A DNA stretch of 64,000 nucleotides from Acanthosepion pharaonis (GCA_903632075.3 CAHIKZ030000835.1:1962501-2026500), one strand, 5' to 3'; positions 20,900 to 32,187 are shown, counted from the first letter of the stretch. The notes: generated by a model not told the origin, from the sequence alone. Translations and numbers: made by a program.

Positions 20900-21560
20900 A
20901 AAAAATGGTACCTATTATATACTATCGGGTGGTAGTTAAGCTCGCTCCCTAAGTCTTTGCATATTCTCATCATTGGAAGCTCTCCTACCTGTCGTTCGAT
21001 CTGAGTTTTCATTTGCACGGGACTTTCTTTTCTTCGCTGCAGCCTTGGTTCTTTTGATTGAAATCTGGTCCTCTGTTAGCGGAGATATCTTTTTGCGAGG
21101 CAAACTGCTGCTGTATCCGATAGGCAACAATAAGCTACAGAACACAAAATTGATCGCTTCATTTAAGTATTGCATTAATATTTAAGCTTACCTTTTAAAA
21201 TTTTAATAATAATTCTTTTGCCACCACTTAAAGGCAATTTGATGCGCGTAGTTTCTTACTTTCCGTACAAACAATTATTTTTATTTCATGGGTGACTTTT
21301 GCTGGATTTCACAATTAATTCCGATTATTCCCAAATTTATTTCCAACTTATAAAAATTGTTTTCGTACAAAAACATTTGTTCACCAAAAATCACGTATAC
21401 AAATCTCCTTAAACAATCGCAATAATGAAAATTTGGGAATCCAAAATTCCAGGATGGCGGAGTCGGCCTGATTCTAAAATGGTATGATATGTTGAGCTAC
21501 GACCTCTAGGAGGAAAGTTGAAAAGTGTGACACACTGACACACTGACATTTGCATTTATT
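20900..21560 (-). mobile_element. dispersed Helitron-like repeat (family G), copy 1
   Basis: It aligns with 37683-38290 across about 550 bases: AAGTATTGCATTAATATTTA, ATTATTTTTATTTCATGGGT, GGAGTCGGCCTGATTC and a TGACACACTGACACACTGAC end (versus GACACGGTGGCACACTGGCA). It contains the peptide fragment at 20936-21175 on the minus strand. The strand is set from that fragment. Confidence 0.6.
20936..21175 (-). pseudogene. Lys/Arg-rich fragment, possible Helitron ORF N-terminus
   Basis: A 79-codon frame in which PLPRKK-like LPRKKISPLTEDQI is followed by AAAKKRKSRANENS, then RASNDENMQRLRERA. Basic, Arg/Glu-rich N-terminal segments of this style are known from Helitron Rep-helicase proteins; I rely on that resemblance only. 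No Rep or helicase motif is present. The frame does not survive in the paralogous copy at 37683-38290. Alternatively it is a captured host exon. Confidence 0.35.
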
Positions 21561-22534
21561 TATATAGTTGAGAGATGTCTTCTTTTTTTTTTTTTTTTTT
21601 TTCAGAATTTCTTAGTCCAAACGTAGGGATGCGTATTATTGAACAGAAGTTTTTATTATGCACGAATAATTGCAGTAATCAACAACGATATTTGAATTGG
21701 CTGAAAAAAAAATCCAGAATATTCAAATTGTATTCAAATATCTTGTTTCAATTTAAAAAGCAGCACAAAAAATGGCAGCTGTTCCAAAACAAAACAAAAA
21801 AAAAACAAAAAACATCTGGAATGAGAAGAACATCTGCCTGACATCAAAAGATCAGACTATTGCGTGTATTGGCCTTCTCAATCTTTCTATACATTGTTAG
21901 CATCATAGATAAGTTCGTTATCTTCGCTAAGTCAGTCACGGGCAAACTAAGACCTACAGGTTTCAACCGGCTCGATTGGCTTTCTGAATGGTACGCCTAA
22001 TTTCACGGAGAAAATAACGTTTATTAAAGTTTTTCGGCAAACATGCTCTAACGTGTCCACAATGAGACATTATGTCAGAAGGAATTTTTTTCCGATGACA
22101 CCGCTTTTTTAATTACATTCATTCCTCCGACAATGTTTATTGTTTTAAAGACCGATGGTTGGAATTGGATTAAAACCTAAACATATGAAAAATGTGAATT
22201 CATATATTACCGTGTTTTTGAGAATTTACAGTAAAAATATTAAATACTATTTATTAATTGTTCATTTATAAGATCATTTTTATATTTGCCACAATCAAAA
22301 AACTAATACAATTAGAACTAACGCAATGCAATATTTATCATTTACCAATTTTAAAGAAATAAATATGAAAACAATTCTTTATTTATAAAAATTTACTAAA
22401 TTGTTAAAATATGTGAATCAACTATAAGGAAATCCTTATTATTTACCATTTTATAAAGTTCGAATCAGTTGGCAATTAGTTAATGTTTTGCCAACCATTC
22501 CAATAAGCAATCTAATAAATATATAATGTTTATC
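21561..22534. other. unassigned AT-rich stretch with poly-T
   Basis: Poly-T of about 22 at 21581-21602. The frame at 21575-21841 is low-complexity Phe/Lys text. A segment at 22079-22110 (GACACCGCTTTTTTAA) is inverted at 24485-24500. Confidence 0.4.
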
Positions 22535-24480
22535 ATTACTGAAAAGTAGGTACCTGCTTGAGATCACTAAAAAAGAGCATAGCATGATGAAAAAGACGCC
22601 AAACTTGACGAAAACAAAATTTTATCGTCTAAATGTTTAGTTATTATTAAGAGGAAAGAGCAAAGTTTATTTTAATTATTTAAAAAAAATTTTCCTTCTT
22701 TTTAGAACTTTCTGAATTTTGATTTAAAAATTCTTGTTTCTCTTTGTTTCACCGGAACTAGTAAAATAACATATACAATTTTTAGCACTTTTTTTTTATT
22801 TTTGTACGACAAACATTAATTTGAAAAATCTTGCAAAAATAAAAACAATTGTCGGATGTTAATGAAACTTTCAGAAACTAATCACAGATGATCGAAATTA
22901 TTATAAATATTTTTTTTTATTAAAGTCATGGAAGAAATAACTTTTTTTTTATATTTAATACCTCCCCATAACTAATTTTATGAAAACTCTAGAAATTCGA
23001 TCGAGTAATTACAATAGTTAAAAACACAATATTTTTTTTTGTTTTTAATTGGACCCCCTACCTGAAAATCAGTTCTGAATTGTAACATACAAAACTCAAT
23101 AAAACAAAGATATTATTTAATTTTAAATGCTTTTATTTGCTTTTAGTTGTTTTTATGAATATGTACAATATTTTCTGAAAGCAAAACATTTTTTCGATGA
23201 AAAATGAATTTTTAATACAATTATTTGTTATTTCTTTAATTATAATAGATTTTTACATTTAAGTTGTTAAAATATTATAAAATGAATCAAAATCTGCATC
23301 CACTTTCGTAAGTGTCCTTATTAGATAGATTTTTTAGCGCGTTATAAATTGTATCGTTTTGATTAATCAGAAGACCCGCAGTAATTAAGAAATGTAATTT
23401 TGTGTTTATAACCGGGCTGTAATTATAAAGTACGGAAGACCAATACACTTAAGTTGCGTTATTTGAGTTAAGCATTGTTCTCCGCTGTTAAGGCCTTTAC
23501 TTTTGCGAAACACGTGTGGAGAAGTTAATTTGATTTTTCAATTTCAACTGAGAAGGGTACCTACAATTATCAGTATCATCTTATGAAATTTATGTGATCT
23601 TATTTTTATATTAATCTCAGTTATGGCATTTTTCCATAAATGAAATATCAAAATTAATAATAAAATGAATGGAAATACAAATAACACAGTAAAATGTCGT
23701 AAATGTACATACAATTATAGTATTTTATGTACACTTCTGATAAAATTTCATAAGAAAGGTACCTATAAATTAATAAGATACCTTTCTTATGGAATTTAAT
23801 CTCACTCTTATCAGTCTTATTTTAATTTCTTTATAACATATTTTCCATAAAGCATCGTAAACGTAAAGGTGAAAGCTAAGTACAAAAAAAAAATAGAGCG
23901 TTGAAAGTTTTCCTTAAAAATAACGAGGTAAATAATTTGTTCACTTAGATCTAAATAATTTCGCTTTTCTCCTTCCGTAGAACAAATTATCCTCACATAA
24001 TCCCTCAATACGTCATTCAACACCTGAGAAAGGTTATGACCTGCTTTGTTTTATTTTCAAATTACATCTTTTCGGCGCAAAAGCTAAATTAAGCTTGGTT
24101 CAAAATATTTTGAATAAACATTATAATTTCTGATTTTCTTAAAATAAGTTTTGAAAAAATGATAATTGATTTTTAAAAGAATTTCAAACTGGGATTTTCA
24201 TCATTTTTATAAAATGGAAAAAATGGTTGCCGTGATCGATTATCAGTCAATTTTGCTGACTCAAAAACAAAAACAAAAACGAAAATTTTAGACGTGATAG
24301 GAACGATTAAAAAGTGTAAAAAAAATACCCCAAAATACTTTGATCTTTCCTCTTAATAATAACATAAACATTTAGACGATAAAATTTTATTTTCGTCAAG
24401 TTTGTCGTCTTTTTCATCATTCTATGTATCTTTTTTTTTTTTAGCGATCTCCTGGAGGTACCTACCAAAAAGTGAAGGTC
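22535..24480. mobile_element. inverted-repeat-bounded region (~1.95 kb)
   Basis: The left arm 22545-22680 and the reverse complement of 24335-24470 match over about 135 bases. Shared strings include ATGATGAAAAAGACG, CAAACTTGACGAAAA, AAATTTTATCGTCTAAATGT and TATTATTAAGAGGAAAGA. The interior is AT-rich and lacks a transposase-like frame (the longest is 68 codons, minus, 23817-24023). A small hairpin built on CATAAGAAAGGTACCTAT lies at 23748-23796. It is either a non-autonomous DNA transposon or two inverted copies of one repeat. Confidence 0.6.
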
Positions 24481-24864
24481 GTTAAAAAAGCGGTGTCACA
24501 GGAAATCCCTCTTTTTGACACTTTGATTGTTTTGTCTTGTTCTCACTTATTCCCTCACACATTCTCGTACATAACCTCATACATAACAATGATTAATCAC
24601 AATTAATCTGTAATTTTGTAACTTATCGTTGAATTAAACGTTTTCAGAATTTTAAACTATTGACGATTTTTATTAAGGAAGATCATACGCGTAAAAATCT
24701 TTTGCTTTAGAAATAGGAATCATTCATAATATTCTTTCTATTTTCAAATGAATAAATTAGAAAAAAACCATACGCAGTGATGTGTGTTAATTCCACTTTC
24801 ATCAGTGATAATATTATGCCAAGTCTTTCATTTTTTAAGTTTTGAAAAATCTTTTCATTATAGA
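24481..24864. other. unassigned stretch
   Basis: Nothing recognised. Confidence 0.4.
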
Positions 24865-25110
24865 TAACGCAATTCGGTATCTATGCTGTTGACACAACTA
24901 TTTACTGCTGTCTTAATAGTAAGTCTAATCAGTCCGATTAGATCAAATTAGCAGCTGATCTCAAAAATTATCTCCGATCTTCTGTTAACTGGGGCAAAGA
25001 ATTATTTGTTAATTTTAATGCCTCCAAAACGAAACTACTCTCTTTTAATAGTCCGAGAGACGTCTTTCCGCTTTCCACCAGCATGGCTGAAAAATCTGGA
25101 ATAACTATAT
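24865..25110 (+). pseudogene. Jockey/CR1-like LINE reverse-transcriptase fragment (LINE-B)
   Basis: Translates GIYAVDTTIYCCLNSKSN, stop within the line, then IKLAADLKNYLRSSVNWGKE, LFVNFNASKTKLLSFN. The YAVD block lies where RT motif C (Y-x-D-D) is expected. The first catalytic Asp is replaced by Val. The downstream VNWGKE...NASKTKLLSF text is typical of Jockey/CR1-type RT. It is probably the same family as the LINE-B tails at 26.6-29.1 kb, although this piece is on the opposite strand. It is an isolated fragment and not functional. Confidence 0.75.
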
Positions 25111-26599
25111 GAGTCTACTAAAGAGGATTAAGTATCTGCAGAGCCCAATACTTAAACAAAGAAGAAATATACATAGACAACACTTTTAAAAACCTCCAAT
25201 ATCTTCATTATTTCATCCACAAAGAATACAGAATATACGACCGCAAAAAATACCATTATTAGCAACAATAACAATGAAAATAAAATAGACAAAGACACAA
25301 CAAAAATACTGCTTACTAATTCCTTAACATCTACCATCCAAAACAATTTATCCAGTCTTGACAATACATATGTGTATTTGCGTTGTGTGTATCAATACGT
25401 ATGTGAATTTGTGCTGTGCTGTGTGTGTGGATTGTTCCAGTAGACATTAATGTGATAATAACTGGCGAAATATATTGTCCAAGTTTTCATTCCAATTGTT
25501 GAATAAAAAAGCAAAGATTGCACACAACACAAATTAGAAACGAACAATGGACAATTCTGAAACAAGAAGGAAGTCGACTGTGAATATGAAATAACTCAAA
25601 GCTACAACAGGGGATGGCTTGAAACCATTTCAAACTTGTTCTGCTGTCCATTTATACAACCTCGTTAGGGCGGTTACTTAATATTTCACCCTCTTGTCTT
25701 TAATATGCCATATGAGTATCAAATTCTCCAATCCCTCTTTCCACATTATGAGTTCCAAAAAGTATATATTGTTCTGATTTTATTTCATAATGGTTATATA
25801 AAAAGGTATATTTTACTAAATTTTCCCCCAATACAGCCACTCAAGTTAGAGTTTACTGAATTTAGAATATATAGAGGTTTTTACCTATACTTGAAGAGGT
25901 TAAAATTACAGTGATCCTGAAAGCATCCTCTCGGGAGTTTAGTCCATAAAGTAACAGTTCCCGCGAAGAGATTCTCTGAGTAGTGGAATTTCTTTCTTAC
26001 CAATGAAATAGTCTCTCAGATGATGATTCTTACTAAGTGTCCTAAATTTGTGACCTGGTGCCTGTTTTAGCTGCACTTACTGTAATAATTTTCCGAAAGG
26101 AAAAAATCAGCTTTTTGCGGCAAGTACTTCCAAGCCAGTCCCCCCCTCATTCTTTAAATGCAGATGTATCAGCCAGTTGCAGGAAGATTCCATTAAAAAA
26201 AAAACAAAATAAAAAACAAAACAAAAAAATAATACGATACAACAATTTGTTTCTGTTAACGTATTAACCCGATCAATACAAACAGCTGGAGGCAGACACT
26301 ACCGGCGATATCGAAACGACTACATCGTCGGCAATAAATGAAAACCGTTCCTGCTTCAGGCCACTGGAGCGCAACTTATGATCAGGAGTTTCCATCAAGC
26401 GACCTTAAGTGCTGCCTCAGCCTCTCAGCTGAACTGGTGCGGTTATTTCATTAATTATTGCAACTGGTATCATTTTTTTATTTATTTTTTTATTTTTTAT
26501 TTTTTTTGTTAAGTACTACGTTTCACGTCTTGCGGTTTCGGACCTTCCTCACTCTGTAAAGTTGAAGTATTCTCATTAATCCCTGAATTAATACATTTT
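25111..26599. other. unassigned stretch
   Basis: No recognised element. Frames of 69-70 codons at 25152, 25705 and 26058 are hydrophobic or Lys-rich, without domain evidence. The segments around 25920-26110 and 26270-26450 have more balanced composition and could be unique DNA. Confidence 0.4.
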
Positions 26600-26813
26600 T
26601 TTAAAGTCAGGTTCACCCCAAGCAAGAGAGTAAGGCCACAGAGACGCAAGGGGCTACTGGGTGTGAAAGAGTTACAGACAGGAACATTACTAAGGATCGA
26701 GAACAGAGGAAGTGTAATCAGGAAGACAGCAAATAGCGATTGACATTACATTTAAAACGATGGACAGCTGATGATGAGCAGTGGGTATTTGGTAGAAACG
26801 TTGTGTTAATACT

Positions 26814-26844
<31 letters not shown>

Positions 26845-26850
26845 TCACAC
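26600..26850 (-). pseudogene. LINE-B 3' end plus (TAA)n
   Basis: GGTTCACCCCAAGCAAGAGA, CAGAGACGCAAGGGGCTACT and GACAGCAAATAGCGATTGAC are the complement of the LINE-B tail. (TAA)n follows at about 26815-26841. Only 3' UTR-type sequence remains. Confidence 0.65.
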
Positions 26851-26879
26851 AATAATGGTAGTTACCTTCTTTTTTCTTT

Positions 26880-27330
26880 TTTTAAAGCGTTTCACCCTAA
26901 GCAAGGCGGGAAGCCACTAGCACGCAAGGGGTTACAGAGAATTGGAGGGAGTCCAAATAGGAGTGATGAGGAAAGGATGAAGAGAAGGATAGGGGATAGA
27001 TCAAGGCATCTGGAGATGTCGATTGACGTTACATTTGAATATTTGGAGATTATAGCTATCAGGGAAACAAGAAAAAGGGAGGGAGTTCCACAGGCGAGAA
27101 GTGCGAGACATGAAGCTATTGGAGTAGAAGAGACGGCTACATTTAACAGTTTCGACAGTGAAAGGATGAGAGCGAGATGCCAGCCTAGTTGAGTGCTTAA
27201 ATTCACGAAGTCTGGGAACTAGCGAAAGCAGCTCATCGGAGCAGTTACCGTGAAAGTATTTGTAAAAAAGACAGAGGAAACATTTGGCTTCTATTGACCA
27301 AGCGGTCAATGCAATTTGCAACTGAAATTT
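26880..27330 (-). pseudogene. LINE-B C-terminus and 3' end, best-preserved copy
   Basis: The frame at 27001-27321 reads CLFYKYFHGNCSDELLSLVP, REFKHSTRLASRSHPFTVET and SRTSRLWNSLPFSCFPDSYN. This is the well-known C-terminal text of a Jockey/CR1-like LINE. The coding end runs to a stop near 27000, followed by a 3' segment with CAACCCCTTGCGTGCTAGTG (minus strand) and TTAGGGTGAAA. It is truncated at the 5' end near 27330, where a poly-T/poly-C-rich tract starts. About the last 106 codons of a protein normally near 900-1000 residues remain. Confidence 0.75.
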
Positions 27331-27379
27331 ATAACATCTTTCGCTCTCTTTCTTTTTTTTTTTTTTTTCTTTTTTTTTG

Positions 27380-27695
27380 TCGAGTTCACCCCAAACAAGA
27401 CAGTAAAGCTGCAGAGATGCAAGGGGTTACTGGGTGTGCAAGTGTTAAAGACAGGAACATTACTAACAGGCGAGATGAGGGTAAGAGTAATCAGGAGGAC
27501 ACCAGATAGCGATTGACATTGCATTTAATTTTTTTTAGATTAAAGTTGGCTGGAAAGCATGGAGCCGGAAAGGAGAACCACAAGCAAGAAGTGCGAGAAA
27601 AGGAACTGTTAGCATACAGTTTATGGCTACATCTAGACATTTCTGGAGTCTTGTTATTGTAGTGACAAAGATTTATTTTCGAGAGTAAGGACACC
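27380..27695 (-). pseudogene. LINE-B tail copy
   Basis: The frame at 27491-27694 includes HKLYANSSFSRTSCLWFSFP then ANFNLKKIKCNVNRYL. Downstream is the standard tail (CACCCAGTAACCCCTTGCAT on the minus strand). This copy and 28185-28345 are related by a local tandem duplication. Confidence 0.7.
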
Positions 27696-27849
27696 GGACT
27701 CTATAGAGATGACAGTGTAATTCTCTTACATAAAACAAGTCCACGAAATATAGATTGATTGAAAGGAACTGATAAAATACACACACACATGTAAGAACAT
27801 ACAGATACAAGTGCATACATACACACATATTATTATTATTATTGTTTTT

Positions 27850-28010
27850 TAATCGAGTTCACCCCAAGCAAGGCACTAAAGCCACAGAGACGCAAAGAGT
27901 TACTGGGTGTGGAAGAGTTAGAAACAGGAACATTACTAAGGAACAGAGGAAGAATAATCAAGAGGACAACAGATAGCGATTGACATTGCATTTAATATAA
28001 CATTTTTCTC
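27850..28010 (-). pseudogene. LINE-B 3' end
   Basis: GAGTTCACCCCAAGCAAGGC, GCCACAGAGACGCAAAGAGT and AGATAGCGATTGACATTGCA. Tail only, preceded by an (ACAC) and (TTA)n junction. Confidence 0.65.
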
Positions 28011-28029
28011 TTTCTTTTTTTTTTTTTAA

Positions 28030-28345
28030 AATCAGGTTCACCCCAAACAAGACAGTAAAGTCACAGAGATGCAAGGGGTTACTGGGTGTGGAAGAGTTAG
28101 AAACAGGTATATTACTAAAGAGTGAGAACAGGGTGAAAGTAACCAGGAGGACAGCAGGTAGCAATTGACATTACATTTAAATTTTTTAAGATTAAAATTG
28201 GTTTTATATGGATCCGGAAGGGAGAACCACAAGTAAGATGTGCGAGAAAAGAAACTGTTAGCTTAGAGTTTATGGTTACATCTAGCTATTTCTGGAATCT
28301 TGTTATTGCATCGACAAAGATTTATTTTCGACAGTAAGGACACCG
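28030..28345 (-). pseudogene. LINE-B tail copy
   Basis: The tail (CAGGTTCACCCCAAACAAGA) is followed by coding remnants on the minus strand (NFNLKKFKCNVNCYLLSS). The region 28185-28440 repeats 27540-27795 with small changes. Confidence 0.65.
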
Positions 28346-28494
28346 AAGATGACAGTGTAATTTTCCTCTATAAAACATATCCACGGAATATAGATTGATT
28401 GAGAAAGGAACTGATAAAATACACACACACATGTAAGAACATACAGATACAGGTGCATGCATACACACATATATATTGTTATTATTGTTTTTTA

Positions 28495-28845
28495 ATCAAG
28501 TTCACCCCAAGCAAGGCACTAAAGCCACTGAGACTCAAGGAGTTACTGGGTGTGGAAGAGTTAGAGACAGGAACATTACTAAGGAGCGAGATCAGAGGAA
28601 GACTAATCAAGAGGACAACAGATAGCGATTGACATTGCATTTAATTTTTTAAGATTAAGTTGGCTGGAAAGCATGGAACAGGAACGGAGAACCACAAGCA
28701 AGAAGTGCGAGAAAAAGAAACTTTTAGTATAGAGTTTATGGCTACATCTAGCCATTTCTGGAATCTTCTTATTGTAGCGTCAAAGATTGATTTTCGACAG
28801 TAAGGACAACGGACTTTATAGAGATGACAGTGTATTGATTGGAAA
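28495..28845 (-). pseudogene. LINE-B tail copy
   Basis: The tail runs AAGTTCACCCCAAGCAAGGC to GATAGCGATTGACATTGCAT. The coding remnant on the minus strand includes VSFSRTSCLWFSVPVPCFP within the frame at 28641-28904. Confidence 0.65.
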
Positions 28846-29120
28846 CTATGGAACCGGAAGGGAGTTACTCGTGTGAGAAGTGCGAGAAAAGAAATTGGTA
28901 GCATAGAGTTTATGATTACATGAAGCCGACGCGGCTATAAATTTATGAGAACACGTTGTCAGTATCGTACTGCGCTTAAAATCGAAGATTCTAGGCACCA
29001 TAGTGAAGAGATCACCCGAACAATTACTATGAAAGTATTTATAGAAAAGGGAAAGAGAGAAAGCAGATTGCCAGCTCAGGACCAATAATATAGCTGATTC
29101 GTCTTTAGATTTTATCAAGA
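28846..29120 (-). pseudogene. LINE-B C-terminal fragment
   Basis: The frame at 28846-29118 reads LFYKYFHSNCSGDLFTMVPR, KLYATNFFSRTSHTSNSLPV. It covers the part just upstream of the preceding tail, so it may be the same insertion interrupted near 28845. Confidence 0.65.
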
Positions 29121-29164
29121 ATCTCTAGATAGATATCAGGAGTACCAGACCATGTGTGCAATAT

Positions 29165-29430
29165 TCTAAGCATCGGTCTGGCGGTAAGGATGCGATCTCA
29201 ACGTGTTACACCTTTGGAATATGCTTGAAATACATACCACGACTTGATTCAAGCCCAGTGAGCGAATCTGGGTGGAAGCCGTCGATGGTTGTGCTAGCAT
29301 GACGTTACAGGTCATCGCGATCGAGGTGTACATGACAGATAATAATGCGCTCTCTCCCGGAAACTGCAACTAAGATCCGTTCAGGATAGTTGCAGTATAA
29401 ATCACAGTGGGACTCTCTCGATGTTAAAGA
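29165..29430 (+). mobile_element. SINE family 4, copy 1
   Basis: CGGTCTGGCGGTAAGGATGC, ACCTTTGGAATATGCTTGAA, TACCACGACTTGATTCAAGC, GTCATCGCGATCGAGG and AGTTGCAGTATAAATCACAG occur in the same order as in 29936-30285. The GC-rich head followed by a long body suggests a tRNA-derived SINE. Confidence 0.65.
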
Positions 29431-29514
29431 AATACAAATATGTGACTGAGCATGTGCCTACGACAAGGATTGGCTAGCCGCCCTAGCAGACTGGTGTACT
29501 CGGGAAACGAGAAT

Positions 29515-29700
29515 AGCTAATGTGCGGTAATGGATTGCGTCTTAAATTGTGGTATCGGATAGCCGAGTTCGAATTCCAGTCATTGCATTCACTTATGTGC
29601 AAATATCCTTCGGAAAGGTATGAGTCTTCTCCCAGATACTGGTAAATAGCAGGACAGACTGGGTCGGCAACCAGTCTAGGAGAAGGAAAGCTTTTAATTC
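29515..29700 (+). mobile_element. SINE family 2, direct copy
   Basis: TGCGGTAATGGATTGCGTCT is the A-box region and GAGTTCGAATTCCAGTCATT the B-box region. Then come CTTCGGAAAGGTATGAGTCT, AATAGCAGGACAGACTGGGT and CAACCAGTCTAGGAGAAGGA. The promoter boxes sit about 45 bases apart, as in tRNA genes. Confidence 0.8.
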
Positions 29701-29878
29701 AAAACCTGAGAAGGGCCGTTTGAGGGCTTTGTGGCATGCTGGGCATCAGTTCTCTGCATTTGGCTTTTTCATCAAGTGTCGTTGGTTCTGAACTATAATC
29801 AAATGATATGTACGGGTAGTCTGGCGGCTCGATTTTAACAACTGAATAGCTCAACCCGACGAAGAGAGACCCTTCTTT

Positions 29879-29911
<33 letters not shown>

Positions 29912-29935
29912 CCCTGTTTGCATTCTGACCACGAG
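29701..29935. repeat. unassigned segment with (CT)n tract
   Basis: Holds a (CT)n stretch at 29878-29912. The preceding 29780-29870 segment is not recognised. Arg/Glu-repeat frames on the minus strand come from the (CT)n. Confidence 0.5.
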
Positions 29936-30285
29936 ACCCGGGTTCGAATCTCACCATGGTCGATTTGTCAGTAAGGAGACTTCCTGATGTTATCGGACTG
30001 GAGGGGTCGATGCCAGCGTGCGGTACCCTTGGAAAGTGCCTGTAAACCATACCACGGGTTGACCCAAGCCTTGTGTGTGAAATTAGGTAGAGGGAAATTG
30101 GCTAGCACGAAGTCACAAGTCATCGTGGCCGAGGGCTTGAGTGTGCTGGCCTTGTTCAAATTGATTATCACGCTAGAGAACAAGCTCTTTCCCAGAAATT
30201 GTAAGAAAGGTCTGCTTAGCATAGTTGCAGTATAAACCATAGGGTTTATACTGTGGGTGCTGAATAAACACAAATGCGCCCTAGT
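29936..30285 (+). mobile_element. SINE family 4, copy 2 with B box
   Basis: GAGACCCGGGTTCGAATCTC (29934 on) is a good RNA polymerase III B box. The body has GCGTGCGGTACCCTTGGAAA, ACCACGGGTTGACCCAAGCC, CACAAGTCATCGTGGCCGAG and AGTTGCAGTATAAACCATAG. The frames at 29968-30273 are SINE translations. Confidence 0.7.
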
Positions 30286-30374
30286 AGACGTGTATCGAGT
30301 TATACATATTTTATGAAATGGATTAAGTCGACAATTATTTAAAATATTTTCTGTTCAGACGTTATTTTAATAGA

Positions 30375-30560
30375 TACAATTTATTTAAGTAAATGCTCTG
30401 TTTTTTGTTGTTGTTTTTTTTTTGTTTTGTTTGTTTGTTTTTTTAATAATAAGTATTAATTACGTTGCCCGGCCTCAATATTCGAGAAATTTTGTAGAAA
30501 ATATGCGTTCTACAACAAGAGTCGAACCTGTGTCCTATATCTTTCTTTTTTCATAGATTT
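30375..30560 (-). mobile_element. SINE family 5, truncated copy
   Basis: AAGTAAATGCTCTGTTTTTT, CGAGAAATTTTGTAGAAAAT and GAGTCGAACCTGTGTCCTAT match 38811-38945. The tRNA-like head is cut off just after the T-arm region. Confidence 0.65.
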
Positions 30561-31235
30561 TCTCAATAAATAAACAGCAAATTTTGTGTGTGTGACTGAA
30601 ACGGCTCTAATACGAGCCATAATTTGCTCTACATTCATATATTATACCTTTTTAGAATCAAGACGAATCCGTATTGATAATCTACCCTTCATCTGCTGCT
30701 TGAACATCCAGCATTGGGATTTGTGTTCGGGTCAGGAGGGAACAGTTAAATAACTGTAAAAATTAATGATTTAAAAGTTTCTAATTGATATTGAGCTTAA
30801 GTTAACACAAAAACTTCTTGTATTAAAAATGTTTTAAATTCAGTTTAAAATATCTCTAAAACTTTGTGAATTGAGGAAATTCATTTTATTTCTTCAAAAT
30901 GCCAAGGAATCAGAGTTTAAGTGAGAGATTTCGTGACATTAGGTTTTGAAGTTCCACGGAGTTTGTGATTTGAAGAATTCAATTTTCGCCCTGAATTGGA
31001 ATTTCGGCCCAAATCGGTCTTTTGACCGGAATCGGAACAAATCAGAGATAAAGTGAGGTTTTGATGTTCCATGGAGTGAACTGAGGAAGTCAAAATTTAT
31101 TCCTTCAAAATTATCATTGCTGTTTTCTAAGCTGACCCAGAGGTCTATTAGCTTTGCGGCGGAGGCACAATGACACCTCTGCAGGAGCCAAGTCAAAATT
31201 CCGCATGTAGTGCAGTTTTTAAGTTAGTATTAAAT
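30561..31235. other. unassigned stretch
   Basis: No element identified. A loose direct repeat (GTTTTGAAGTTCCACGGAGT / TTTTGATGTTCCATGGAGTG) lies at 30942 and 31060. Confidence 0.4.
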
Positions 31236-31239
31236 ATTT

Positions 31240-31600
31240 TATACACTTTTCAAGATCCCGTCTTCTGTAGTAAATGATATTTTATTTAATTTGAGTTGTT
31301 TATTTTGTATATTTATAGCTTCTAGGATTTTTTTTAATCTTGCATTGGGTGCCGTCAGTATTTTCCAGTAATATTTATCGTATGTTGATTTTGGTTGTTC
31401 GTGATTTGCTGGTCGATGTGATGTGCACGAATTGCCTTGTTTCAAGTTAATCTACAAGAAAGTGTGGTGTAAGTGTGGCCGATGTAAGAATTTTTTTTAT
31501 AGTTGATATTGGAGATATCCCAGAGATAATGAGAATTCATAAGCAAAATTAAGTTAAAGCTATTTGACAATTGCTCATCTAGAAAATTACAATCCATTGG
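31240..31600 (-). pseudogene. GIY-YIG endonuclease-like retroelement remnant
   Basis: On the minus strand, SYIGHTYTTLSCRLT near 31455-31495 resembles the GIY-YIG motif start (YIG...R.L). After a frame change, HHIDQQITNNQNQ-like text appears. The frame at 31239-31445 then gives ARLKKILEAINIQNKQLKLN, which resembles the ILEAI-I-K-LN end of Penelope-type GIY-YIG domains. Stops and a frameshift separate the parts. No RT domain is visible. The Penelope-like assignment is inference and could be wrong. Confidence 0.5.
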
Positions 31601-31639
31601 TGTTTCAGTAGTTTTGTATGGGTATAATAGAGCAGAAAA

Positions 31640-31900
31640 ATCTTACTTATTATAAAACGCAGATTGTGTGTGTGTCTGTCTGTACGTTTATATATTGGAT
31701 CGGATTTCCTACATTTTTCAACCGATTTCAGCAAAACTTCACAGGACTACGTAAAATTATCTTGCGGTGGTTCTGACAGCGCCAAAAATTGGAAAAACAC
31801 AATTATTTTTGCACGAAATCAAATTGAAAACATGATTAAGAGGCATCGCAAGAATGAAAGGGGACAACTCATATCGAGTTATACTTATTATAAAACCCAG

Positions 31901-31958
<58 letters not shown>

Positions 31959-32187
31959 TGTCTGTACGTTTATATATTGGATCGGATTTCCTACCATTTT
32001 TCAACCGATTTCAGAAAAACTTCACAGGACTACGTAAAATTATCTTGCGGTGGTTCTGACAGCGCCAAAAATTGGAAAAACACAATTGTTTTTGCACGAA
32101 ATCAATTTGAAAATATGATTAAGAGGCATCGCAAGAATGAAAGGGGGACAACTCATATTCAGTTATACTTATTATAAAACCCAGGTT

